A stretch of 17,036 nucleotides of DNA, taken from Bacillota bacterium (GTDB taxonomy: Bacteria > Bacillota > Clostridia > Oscillospirales > Acutalibacteraceae). Below the pieces are notes generated by a model. That model searched no databases and was not told where the DNA came from. It worked only from the letters and a program-made list of their open reading frames with translations. The stretch is taken from positions 1 through 17,036 of the forward strand of contig JAEWWM010000039.1 of the NCBI GenBank assembly GCA_023458915.1. The letters are read 5' to 3'. Position 1 is the first letter of the stretch. The number at the start of each line of letters is the position of its first letter. The position numbers and the translations under genes are program-made. Positions 7,924-15,499 of the stretch are shown piece after piece.

Positions 7924-7943
7924 CATAATATGATCGTATTATG
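7924..7943. promoter_or_regulatory. Candidate operator palindrome of the TM2 gene
   Basis: CATAATATGATCGTATTATG reads the same on both strands at 18 of 20 positions (perfect 7-bp arms). It directly abuts the -10 box and covers the expected transcription start. The position suits a repressor site. The regulator is not identified. Confidence 0.5.
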
Positions 7944-7972
7944 ATTATATCATAAATAGTAGTAGCAATCAA
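7944..7972 (-). promoter_or_regulatory. SigA-type promoter of the TM2 gene
   Basis: On the minus strand TTGATT (7967-7972) and TATAAT (7944-7949) are separated by exactly 17 bases. The -10 is consensus and the -35 matches at four of six positions. The predicted start is about 30 bases before the TM2 start codon. Confidence 0.75.
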
Positions 7973-8144
7973 TTGCTTATTTTAAAGATAGTGCGCTTAT
8001 ATACTTCCTTAACTAAAGCTAATTCAAACTAAAAGTTTATATATTAATGGGAAGAGATTAGTTTTAAAGTGGCCATGCCTCTCTGGCTCTTATATTAAAA
8101 ACTATATTTTTCATCACTACTTTTAAAAAATAAATAAAACTTTT

Positions 8145-10310
8145 TCACTGCACAACCTGGCGAATAGCCAAGTCGTAGAACTGGCCTTTTTTTGCCATTA
8201 ATTCTTCATAATTGCCTTCTTCAACTATCTTCCCTTTATCAATTACAATTATTCTGTCACAGTTTTTAATTGTGGAAAGTCTGTGGGCAATGATTACTCT
8301 TGTGCTATTTAATTTTGAGATGCTATCTGCCACATGATGCTGAGTTATATTATCAAGAGCTGATGTTGCTTCATCGAAAAAGAGAATCTGAGGTTTACCG
8401 ATTATAGCCCTGGCAATCATTAACCTTTGTTTTTGCCCCCCGGATAGCCCTCCTGCTCCTTCGGAAATCAGGGTATTCATTCCCATCGGCATTGCTTTAA
8501 TATCTTCATCAATTCCTGCCATTTGAGCCGCCCACCAAGCATCATCCATCGTTTTCCACGGGGATGTTATTATAATATTTGAAAATATATCTCCCGGGAA
8601 AAGCGAACCATTTTGCATAACGACGCCAATTTTTTGACGAACGCTTCTGATATCCAGCGTCGAGAGCTCTTTGCTGCCATAATATATTGCGCCTTTTTCA
8701 GGTTTTTCAAAACCTAAAAGCAACCTCATTAAAGTGGACTTACCGCATCCTGTTTTCCCGACAATCGCTAAATACTCACCTTTTTTAATATTAAGATTGA
8801 TATTGTCTAAAATAGTAGGACCGTCTTTAGTATATTTAAACGTAAGGTTACTTATTTCAATATCACCTGAAAGCGAAGTTATAATTTTTCTGCCAGCGCT
8901 ATTTTCGGGTTTTTCTTCTAAAACCGGTTTCACCATATTTAAAATCGGACCTAAATTTGCAAACTGAAGCGCAACACCGCTTAGCGACAGTATAGCGCCG
9001 CTGATTGCCCCGTATGCCGCACTGAACGAAAGATAATCCGCACGCTCCACACCGGATATCACAGCAAAATAATAAATTGCTATTGTGCCAATCGATGAAA
9101 TTATAAGTCCAATTATGCTGTCTATCTTTATTAAAAGAGGAGGTGAATAATCAAGCTTTTCTACACTTGAATAACTTTCTGCCCATTTGGCGAAAGCTCT
9201 TTTTTCGGCTCCAGTTACTTTTATTTTTTGAATCCCACCAAAAAGCGCGTATGTTAGCGACTGCAATTTTGGAGCGATATCAAGTTTTTTCTTGTATATT
9301 TTTTGCCTATAAAATGTCATAAATACTGAATAAACTATGGTTATAAATATTATCAGCATTCCTGGCGCGATAAGGCTTGGAGCATATGCTTGCATCTGAA
9401 ATAAATAGCCTAGCGAAAAAACCGCTGTAAGGCCGGTTGAAAGAACTGCGCTTACTATCATTTGACAAATTGACGCTATATAACCCATGCGGCTTGCAAG
9501 TTCACCTGCAGTATAATCTTTAAAAAATCCTGTGGGCAAACTAAAGAATCTTATCATAATTGCGCTGTTAACTGAAAGTGTTAATCTACTTTGAAATCTA
9601 TTCATTATTACATTTTTTGTAATCCCTATAATCGTACTTCCCAAAGTTATGCCAAAAAGAAGCGATGCTATTGGTAAAATTAAAGATTTTGAGTTTGAAG
9701 GAATTAAAATATCGTAAATTATTTTTGTAGTGTAAGGAGTAAGCATTCCAAGAAGCTGGACAATCAGCATTGCCGCCAAAACAAACACAACATCCGCTTT
9801 TGTGATACTAGTTATCATAAATTTAATAAGGTCTTTTATTTTAAGAGAGGTTAGAGGAAATGCTTTATAAAAACAAAAAGCGTCTATATTTATATTTTGA
9901 GCTGTTTTATTGTTTATTTTAGTGATTTTTCCGCTGCCGTCATTGTATTCATAGCCGGACCATTTCCCGGGCATAATCGCGACAACATTTCCGTCTTTAG
10001 TTGACCCCAAAAGCGCTCCTGTGCAATCTTCCCACCATTTGCCCCTGAGTTCAACACGTCTTCTCATGGTATTAGAAGGCTTTAGCATATATTCAAGCTG
10101 AGCATCAAAACCCATTAGATTTTCCGGAACTTCAGGGACTTCTTTCCCAAAAGACTGTAGAATATCAGCAACTGCTCCTCTCGCCTGAATGGCAGCTTTA
10201 TGGGTTTGTATCCCTATTATTGAAAGAAGATCCGAAAAAGCGCCCTGGAACATCTTTTCATCGCTTTTTCTTCGCTGATTAATCTGGCTTTCTAAAAAAT
10301 TTATATCCAT
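8145..10310 (-). CDS. NHLM-type bacteriocin ABC exporter, ATP-binding/permease protein
   Basis: This is the second exporter subunit of NHLM (nitrile hydratase leader microcin)-type systems, which export ribosomally made peptides. The first ~150 residues form the soluble domain typical of this subfamily (RRVELRGKWWEDCTGALLGS, then an F-Y-K-A-F-P motif) in place of a peptidase. A six-span ABC transmembrane domain follows (about 170-440). The nucleotide-binding domain is complete: GKTGCGKST near 515, LSGGQKQR near 620, ILFFDEATSALD near 640, and the switch His in IIAHRLSTI. The length of 721 residues is normal. AGGAG lies 7 bases before the ATG. It follows the peptidase/ABC gene by 22 bases and probably works with it as a heterodimer; that is known only by analogy. 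No strong terminator hairpin follows. Confidence 0.92.
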   Translation of the reverse strand: MDINFLESQINQRRKSDEKMFQGAFSDLLSIIGIQTHKAAIQARGAVADILQSFGKEVPEVPENLMGFDAQLEYMLKPSNTMRRRVELRGKWWEDCTGALLGSTKDGNVVAIMPGKWSGYEYNDGSGKITKINNKTAQNINIDAFCFYKAFPLTSLKIKDLIKFMITSITKADVVFVLAAMLIVQLLGMLTPYTTKIIYDILIPSNSKSLILPIASLLFGITLGSTIIGITKNVIMNRFQSRLTLSVNSAIMIRFFSLPTGFFKDYTAGELASRMGYIASICQMIVSAVLSTGLTAVFSLGYLFQMQAYAPSLIAPGMLIIFITIVYSVFMTFYRQKIYKKKLDIAPKLQSLTYALFGGIQKIKVTGAEKRAFAKWAESYSSVEKLDYSPPLLIKIDSIIGLIISSIGTIAIYYFAVISGVERADYLSFSAAYGAISGAILSLSGVALQFANLGPILNMVKPVLEEKPENSAGRKIITSLSGDIEISNLTFKYTKDGPTILDNINLNIKKGEYLAIVGKTGCGKSTLMRLLLGFEKPEKGAIYYGSKELSTLDIRSVRQKIGVVMQNGSLFPGDIFSNIIITSPWKTMDDAWWAAQMAGIDEDIKAMPMGMNTLISEGAGGLSGGQKQRLMIARAIIGKPQILFFDEATSALDNITQHHVADSISKLNSTRVIIAHRLSTIKNCDRIIVIDKGKIVEEGNYEELMAKKGQFYDLAIRQVVQ

Positions 10311-10332
10311 TTTGCATCTCCTCCCCTCTGCT

Positions 10333-12480
10333 TTATTCCGTTATTACAAGTTCTTTATATTTCCCACCTTTTGCCATAAGCTCTTCGTGTTTCCCGCGTT
10401 CAACAACGTCACCTTTATCAAGAACTATTATTTCATCGCAATCTCTGATAGTCGACAGCCTGTGAGCCACAACTATGCACGTGCATCCAGCCCTTCGAAT
10501 ATTGCTCATTACTGTGTTTTCTGTTTTAGCGTCCAGCGCCGATGTGGCTTCATCGAGAATTATAATTGTAGGCTCTTGCGCTAACGCTCTTGCTATTTCA
10601 ATCCTTTGACACTGCCCACCTGAAAAATCTTTTCCGCCCTCGTTTATAACATGATTGTACCCTTCAGGTCGTGCCATTATAGCTTCGTGGATATCCGAAT
10701 CTTTAGCCGCAAGCATTACTGCAAAATCTTCTATTGATTCATCCCACATGCGGATATTATTTTTAATTGTATCGTGAAACACTATTTTATCTTGGTCAAC
10801 CATTGCAACTGAGCTGTGAAATTTATATGGATCGATATCCTCTTTTTTCTTGCCGTCAAATGTTATTTCACCGCTCCATGGCTTGTAAAGACCGGTTACA
10901 AGTTTCGCAACGGTCGATTTGCCGCTTCCGCTTCCACCAACAATCGCAATCCACTGCCCCGGTTTTAGTGACATATTAAAATGTTCAAGGAGTGGCTTAC
11001 TCAGCTTTCCATATCCGAAAGTAATATCTTTTACTTCAACTAACCCGCTGAGTTTACTGTCGTCTTTTGCAATCGTCTCCACAATATCTTTGACATCCGC
11101 AGGATAGTCCAAAACGTCCTCAACACGCTCCATTTCGCATCTCATACCAACAAAATTTTGATATATATCTATAATATCCCCGATGGGCTCTAAAAACCTT
11201 GACAAAAATCCTTGAAATGCCATAAGCATACCGATTGTAAACTGACCCTGCATTATTAAATACACACCAGAAAAAAGAAGCACAAGGCCGGCCACACGGT
11301 CCACAAAACCGGGAATTTCACCAATATATTGATTGAACTTTAAAATGGCAACATTTGCGTTATTCTGTTTTGAATAATATCCTGCCCAACGTTCAAAATA
11401 TCCGTTCTCCGCTCCTGTTGATTTAATAGTTTCGATCATTTCAAATCCCGTGTATGTCACACTCATGAGCTTACCTTGGTTCGGGACAGATATTCTTTGA
11501 AAATCGAGCATTTTTTTTGAAGTATACTGAACAAGCAACATATTAATTACCGTAGCACTTACACCAATTAAAGTCAGCGCCCAACTCCAGCGAATCATAA
11601 AGAACAAGTAAAAAAACAGCGAGACTATATTTATAAACATCGGTGCTATTTTGTGAATTAAAGTAAGCGCTATACCAGCTGTTGACTCTTGACGAGATAC
11701 TACGTCACCGACATATCTTTGAGAAAAGAAATCGAGCGGAAGCCTTAACACATGCCACATAAATTCAGCGCTTGAAGTGAGTGTGAACTTACCTTCAATT
11801 TTAAGCCAGTAAATTGATTTAATAATCCCTACGAGAACCTGAAGCACCAGCACAATAAGCATTATGCCGAGAAACGGGTAAAGCCATTCGGGATTTTTCC
11901 CAGAGAGTAAATTATCAATAAACACTCTACCGAAGATTGGCGAAGTCATATCAATTATTGCAACAACTATGCTTAAAAGCGTAGCTAAAATAAAAGCTCC
12001 CATAGCACCGCGAAGGCATCTTTTTGCAAAAGTAAGCACACTCTTGGGTTTACCTTCGGGCTTAAATTCAGAAGTTGGTTTCATTGAAAGAGCTATACCT
12101 GTAAAAGATTCATCAAACTCTTCCATACTTATTGTTACTCTCCCTTTAGAGGGATCATTTATATAAACTTTACCTTTTTGTGCATCTATTCCGCAAAGAA
12201 CTACAAAATGGTTAAATTTCCAGTGAATAATCGCCGGAAGTGTTAAAGAACCTAAACTTGAAGGTTCAAGCCTATACCCCGCAGATTCAAAACCATAAGA
12301 CCGCGCGGCAGCAACCATATTCTTCGCAACACTTCCATCCCTTGAAACTCCACAGTCTGCACGAACCCGCGTTAAAGGTATCCATTTTTTATAGTAAGCC
12401 GCAATCATACAAACACAGGCGGCCCCACACTCAAGAGCCTCCATTTGCATAACTACCGGGACTTTTATCTTTTTTCCCAT
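10333..12480 (-). CDS. NHLM-type peptidase (C39)/ABC exporter
   Basis: This exporter cuts the leader from a peptide precursor, usually after a double-glycine, and exports the product. The N-terminal C39 cysteine peptidase has Cys18 in EALECGAACVCM, His91 in FNHFVVLCG and Asp109 in INDPSKG, so the catalytic triad is intact. The transmembrane domain is at about 150-440. The nucleotide-binding domain has GGSGSGKST near 515, FSGGQCQR near 620, IIILDEATSALD near 637 and the His in VVAHRLSTI. I chose the ATG at 12480 because GGGAGGT (12489-12495) lies 8 bases before it; the in-frame GTG at 12487-12489 overlaps the ribosome site. It gives 715 residues, normal for the family. The ribosome site overlaps the stop region of the preceding secretion-protein gene, indicating one operon. 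Confidence 0.94.
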   Translation of the reverse strand: MGKKIKVPVVMQMEALECGAACVCMIAAYYKKWIPLTRVRADCGVSRDGSVAKNMVAAARSYGFESAGYRLEPSSLGSLTLPAIIHWKFNHFVVLCGIDAQKGKVYINDPSKGRVTISMEEFDESFTGIALSMKPTSEFKPEGKPKSVLTFAKRCLRGAMGAFILATLLSIVVAIIDMTSPIFGRVFIDNLLSGKNPEWLYPFLGIMLIVLVLQVLVGIIKSIYWLKIEGKFTLTSSAEFMWHVLRLPLDFFSQRYVGDVVSRQESTAGIALTLIHKIAPMFINIVSLFFYLFFMIRWSWALTLIGVSATVINMLLVQYTSKKMLDFQRISVPNQGKLMSVTYTGFEMIETIKSTGAENGYFERWAGYYSKQNNANVAILKFNQYIGEIPGFVDRVAGLVLLFSGVYLIMQGQFTIGMLMAFQGFLSRFLEPIGDIIDIYQNFVGMRCEMERVEDVLDYPADVKDIVETIAKDDSKLSGLVEVKDITFGYGKLSKPLLEHFNMSLKPGQWIAIVGGSGSGKSTVAKLVTGLYKPWSGEITFDGKKKEDIDPYKFHSSVAMVDQDKIVFHDTIKNNIRMWDESIEDFAVMLAAKDSDIHEAIMARPEGYNHVINEGGKDFSGGQCQRIEIARALAQEPTIIILDEATSALDAKTENTVMSNIRRAGCTCIVVAHRLSTIRDCDEIIVLDKGDVVERGKHEELMAKGGKYKELVITE

Positions 12481-12495
12481 GAGGCGCACCTCCCG

Positions 12496-13086
12496 TCATT
12501 TGTTAAATATAAGTTCATAAGGCTTGGTTTCCCCTATAATAGCCGAAACTGCACAAGTTGTTCCGTCGGTAACCTCTATCCCTTCTCCTTTTTCACTGGA
12601 CCACTCACCAAGGCTTATCTCAATCTCAACAACATTTCCCTGTTGCATCGCCGCAGTTACTGAAGGAATTACTAACTGAGGATTTGAAAATTTAGAATTA
12701 AGATACTCTTCCGTCATAACACTGCTTCCAACAGATAAAATTTTACCGTTAATAAAACCGTATTCTTCACGGTCTGCATAATCGGGCGAAATTTGAACAT
12801 CCATACCCGTAGCAAGCCTTTTACTCGTAGCAATAGGCACATAGCAATAAACTTTTTGCGTTCCAACACTGTCAGTCACTGCAACTCCGGTCAAATCTAC
12901 AGTCTTGGGTATACCACTTGAAAATATCCATATGACACCCGCAATTAAAATGGTAAATATACCGATAAGCATGACAATAAGGCTTGGATTTGTCACTTTT
13001 ATATATTCATTTAACTGCTCCGGAGACGTGACTCTCTCGAGTGTACTTTTTCGAAACAAATCATTTTTATTTCCATTTTCAGGCAT
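12496..13086 (-). CDS. Short HlyD-like secretion protein of the NHLM system
   Basis: This 196-residue single-span protein acts as the adaptor partner of the two exporters. The N-terminus (LFRKSTLERVTSPEQLNEYI, residues 10-29) matches the N-terminal signature of the NHLM secretion-protein family. A membrane span at about 35-56 and an extracellular beta-rich domain follow. Full-length family members in Gram-negative bacteria and cyanobacteria are about twice as long. The coiled-coil hairpin and lipoyl-like part are missing here, which suits a cell without an outer membrane. AAGGTGA (13094-13100) precedes the ATG by 7 bases. It is the first gene of the three-gene operon. A TATAAT at 13112-13117 is the likely -10, with a poor -35. 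Confidence 0.82.
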   Translation of the reverse strand: MPENGNKNDLFRKSTLERVTSPEQLNEYIKVTNPSLIVMLIGIFTILIAGVIWIFSSGIPKTVDLTGVAVTDSVGTQKVYCYVPIATSKRLATGMDVQISPDYADREEYGFINGKILSVGSSVMTEEYLNSKFSNPQLVIPSVTAAMQQGNVVEIEISLGEWSSEKGEGIEVTDGTTCAVSAIIGETKPYELIFNK

Positions 13087-13144
13087 AAAAATTTCACCTT
13101 TCTTTTCATTTATTATAAATTTTTAATTAAAACATTAATGATTT

Positions 13145-13208
13145 TATGAATTTTTTTATTAATTAATAATAAATTAGCTAAATAAATAAGTCAATAAAAA
13201 AATTCATA
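13145..13208. repeat. Perfect 16-bp inverted repeat in the divergent intergenic region
   Basis: TATGAATTTTTTTATT (13145-13160) is the exact reverse complement of AATAAAAAAATTCATA (13193-13208), with 32 AT-rich bases between. It lies between the divergent export operon and the spoIIM-like gene, so a regulator binding here could act on both. An 11-bp direct repeat TTCATATTTAT (13203-13213 and 13223-13233) overlaps its right arm. The long T and A runs make some matching expected by chance. Confidence 0.55.
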
Positions 13209-13264
13209 TTTATAAAGGCTTGTTCATATTTATTTTTAAAGATGTAAAAATCGGGAGATTGAGT

Positions 13265-13906
13265 ATGAAGCAAACTTTTAATAAAGTGGTATCATTTCTT
13301 GATAAATATGAACTCATAAGCTTTAGCAAAAATAACAAGGTTCTTATATTTTTTATAGTCTGCCTAATAATTGGCATGATAGTGGGTTCGATTTCAGTAA
13401 GTTCTATAAATATGGAGGTTCTTCACAAGCTTGATTTTTTGTTTTTAAACGATTTTAAAGAGAGGATAGGCCAATCTGGGCTGGATATATTTATCTCATC
13501 TTTTTCCTCGCTTTTTATATTCACACTTTTTATAGAAATCGTCGCTCTTTCGTTTTGGGGAGCGGTTTTAGTGCCGATCCTTGTTATTTTTAGAGGTCTT
13601 GGTCTCGGCATTACCGCAGGGTACCTTTACCTCATTTACGGACTTAAAGGAATTGCATTTTATATTCTTATACTTCTGCCAGGTATTTTTGTTTCAAGCA
13701 TAGGAGTTGTGCTTTTTGCGGCAGGTGCGGTAAATTTATCTGCTAAATTTGCAAAAAAAATCCTCCCCAGCGCTGATAACGAAAGACTTTGGGAAACTTT
13801 TAAAGCCCACATCCGTAAATCCAGCTACAGCCTTATAATACTAGCTGTAGCTGCTTTAATAGACATGGGCTTTATGGCAATGTTTTCAAAATTCTTTGAA
13901 TTTTGA
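13265..13906 (+). CDS. spoIIM: SpoIIM-family membrane protein (stage II sporulation protein M)
   Basis: This integral-membrane protein of 213 residues has about five spans (26-46, 75-95, 97-123, 128-157, 187-210). The length and the C-terminal pattern fit the SpoIIM/DUF95 family (a Gly-rich FRGLGLGITAGYL at about 109-121, then a run of hydrophobic residues with a Pro, LLPGIFVSS). In Bacillus SpoIIM works with SpoIID and SpoIIP to drive engulfment of the forespore. I chose the ATG at 13265, because GGGAG (13253-13257) lies 7 bases upstream; an in-frame ATG at 13220 has no ribosome site. SpoIIM-like proteins also occur outside sporulation, and this one lies divergently beside an export operon, so the family assignment is better supported than the role. 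Confidence 0.72.
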   Translation: MKQTFNKVVSFLDKYELISFSKNNKVLIFFIVCLIIGMIVGSISVSSINMEVLHKLDFLFLNDFKERIGQSGLDIFISSFSSLFIFTLFIEIVALSFWGAVLVPILVIFRGLGLGITAGYLYLIYGLKGIAFYILILLPGIFVSSIGVVLFAAGAVNLSAKFAKKILPSADNERLWETFKAHIRKSSYSLIILAVAALIDMGFMAMFSKFFEF

Positions 13907-13929
13907 TTTTATCTAAAAAATTAATTTCT

Positions 13930-15018
13930 CTATGCCGAATTTTTTGCTATATAAACTAAAAAGTCTTTAATTTCAGGGCGTTTTCGCCCAGTATAATCTT
14001 CTGTGTACTCTTGTTCCAAAATTTCCGAATCAACATGAAGCCAAGTTTTCTTGATAGTATCTTCAATATTATTACGTATCAAACGTGCAGGAACTTTAGT
14101 AATGCGAGACACATGGCGCAAAACATTTTCTTCAAGAATAAGCTCGTCCCCTGTGAAATGTTTGATAATAGCCAAAGCAAGAATTATCTGGTTATAGCCC
14201 TGGCATCCGTGATTTATTTCTAATTTTGCGAGTTTTCTTTTAAAAATTTTTCTGTCTTTTTCATACACATCTGAACTTAAATTAGTCACAGCATTAATCG
14301 CAGGAATATTGAGTGCAAATATATTTTCTGTTACAGTACCTTCAACCTCATTATGATCTATATTTTTAAGCCTTACTAATTTATGTAATATTATATAGGA
14401 ACATAAAAATATAGGTAAGAAAAACAAGAGTATGGCTGACAAAACTTCGTAAAAATAGCTATATGATTGCATTTGTTTAATTTGATATTTTATGTAAATA
14501 AACATTGACAGACACAAAGTAAAAAAAATAGGCACCAATTTTTGTGTAGATAACTCTTTTATCGTGTTTATTTTAATAAAGTTAATTTTGTATATTAGTA
14601 TTAGGATGCAAAAATGCAACGCAAGAGATATAGACATAACTAATAATAAATTTGTGTCTGTTGCAGTTTCAGATATTCCTAGTAACTGCATACAGAAATA
14701 ATTTATTCTATAACCTGCAAAATTACTAAATTCTAAAATAAGACTTATAAAAAGTGTATAGGTTAAAACAAAACGCCATTCTTTAATTTTTTTATTTTCT
14801 ATTAAAAAATATGTAAGCATTATAAGAATTGAAATAGGTCTACATATAATAAAACCTAAAATAAAACCACAAATTGACAACAACATTGTGTACACAGAAA
14901 CAAAATACGTTATTTTTTTAATGTTAAAAATTTTATTTTTATTCATATGGTTATAGATTAAGTAACAAAAAATACCTTCGACCAAAAATTTAGCTGCGTA
15001 TAACATGTAAGTAATCAT
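13930..15018 (-). CDS. Multi-span membrane protein with a Spo0A C-terminal-like DNA-binding domain
   Basis: The protein has 362 residues in two parts. The N-terminal ~215 residues hold about seven membrane spans (4-22, 35-56, 59-75, 81-101, 125-146, 161-179, 188-214), a layout like the sensor part of AgrC-type peptide receptors. The cytosolic C-terminus (about 262-362) aligns without large gaps to the Spo0A effector domain: KLEINHGCQGY matches the residues leading into the first helix, ITKVPARLIRNNIEDTIKKT matches the recognition-helix region (Spo0A NTTASRVERAIRHAIEVAW), then W and the closing DFLVYIAKN. There is no histidine kinase or receiver domain, so it would be a membrane-tethered one-component transcription factor. 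AAGGTGA (15028-15034) lies 9 bases before the ATG. It has its own promoter and lies downstream of the small secreted-peptide gene, a possible ligand. I recognise no named family for the full length. Confidence 0.8.
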   Translation of the reverse strand: MITYMLYAAKFLVEGIFCYLIYNHMNKNKIFNIKKITYFVSVYTMLLSICGFILGFIICRPISILIMLTYFLIENKKIKEWRFVLTYTLFISLILEFSNFAGYRINYFCMQLLGISETATDTNLLLVMSISLALHFCILILIYKINFIKINTIKELSTQKLVPIFFTLCLSMFIYIKYQIKQMQSYSYFYEVLSAILLFFLPIFLCSYIILHKLVRLKNIDHNEVEGTVTENIFALNIPAINAVTNLSSDVYEKDRKIFKRKLAKLEINHGCQGYNQIILALAIIKHFTGDELILEENVLRHVSRITKVPARLIRNNIEDTIKKTWLHVDSEILEQEYTEDYTGRKRPEIKDFLVYIAKNSA

Positions 15019-15050
15019 AAACTTTTTTCACCTTCTTCTATTCCTATCAC

Positions 15051-15079
15051 ATTATATCAAAAACATCAGAATAAAACAA
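15051..15079 (-). promoter_or_regulatory. Promoter of the membrane regulator gene
   Basis: On the minus strand TTGTTT (15074-15079) and a consensus TATAAT (15051-15056) are 17 bases apart. The predicted start lies about 25 bases before the ATG at 15018. The -35 box starts just downstream of the terminator hairpin of the peptide gene. Confidence 0.7.
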
Positions 15080-15081
15080 TA

Positions 15082-15111
15082 AGCACATAAAAACCTACTT
15101 TTTTATGTGCT
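15082..15111 (-). terminator. Terminator between the peptide and regulator genes
   Basis: A perfect 12-bp stem AGCACATAAAAA/TTTTTATGTGCT (15082-15093, 15100-15111) has a 6-base loop. On the minus strand it is followed by a T-rich tract (TATTGTTTTATT). It would end the peptide transcript before the regulator's promoter, so the two genes are separate units. Confidence 0.7.
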
Positions 15112-15221
15112 ACTCACGCCCTTACTATTAATCATAGTAACAATTTCCTAAAATGACCTTTTAAATCAAAGCAATTCATTTTTATGTCCTAATATCTTAA
15201 CAAAACACTAACCTGTAAGTA

Positions 15222-15359
15222 TTAAGAACAACGCGCCCATGTCCATCCGCCCCCAGGGCCACCCGCTGCTGCAACAGTGCTATGAGTAATAGAAATAATG
15301 CCACCAAAGACCAAACCTAAACTAAGTGCTAATGCGGCAAATCTTTTAACAACCATCAT
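15222..15359 (-). CDS. Small secreted Gly/Trp-rich peptide precursor
   Basis: This ORF of 45 codons starts MMVVKRFAALALSLGLVFGG. GGAGGTGGA (15361-15369) is a strong ribosome site for the ATGs at 15359 and 15356. Residues 5-6 are basic, a hydrophobic core follows (7-24), and VAAA (29-32) forms a signal-peptidase-type site. Cleavage would release GGPGGGWTWARCS, 13 residues with two Trp and one Cys near the end. A consensus-like promoter lies 25-60 bases upstream. The G-G-W-T-W stretch faintly recalls lactococcin 972-like bacteriocins, but it ends too early to be one. It has no C39-type leader, so it probably uses Sec rather than the nearby NHLM exporters. Its neighbour, a membrane protein with a Spo0A-like domain, makes a signal peptide the leading idea. 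The function is unknown. Confidence 0.72.
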   Translation of the reverse strand: MMVVKRFAALALSLGLVFGGIISITHSTVAAAGGPGGGWTWARCS

Positions 15360-15391
15360 TTCCACCTCCGATTTATTTAATTTATGTGCCT

Positions 15392-15420
15392 TTTATGCTC
15401 TTCTTGTTAAAGCTTGTCAA
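15392..15420 (-). promoter_or_regulatory. SigA-type promoter of the secreted-peptide gene
   Basis: On the minus strand TTGACA (15415-15420, perfect -35) and CATAAA (15392-15397, four of six) are 17 bases apart. The predicted start is about 25 bases before the ATG. The opposite strand of the -35 reads TTGTCAA, close to the Spo0A box TTGTCRAA, but any TTGACA gives much of that match. Confidence 0.7.
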
Positions 15421-15499
15421 TGTTTTTAAAAAAGTTTGGTTAGAAATATATAATTTCAAAATAATGAATTAAATTATTGTAAATATTTACCACGGAGCA

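Noticed and set aside
15119..15166. A 15-codon ORF (minus strand, MNCFDLKGHFRKLLL) downstream of the secreted-peptide gene, with a weak AGGA ahead of it.
   Set aside because: Too short and without a signal, family or strong ribosome site; ORFs of this size are expected by chance.
15222..15359. The small secreted peptide as the substrate of the NHLM exporters.
   Set aside because: Its leader looks like a Sec signal with an AAA cleavage site, not a double-Gly, Nif11 or nitrile-hydratase leader; the genes are also separated by spoIIM and the regulator.
15414..15421. Spo0A-box-like TTGTCAA over the -35 of the secreted-peptide gene.
   Set aside because: A TTGACA -35 box automatically gives TGTCAA on the other strand, so the match carries little information; no second box was seen nearby.
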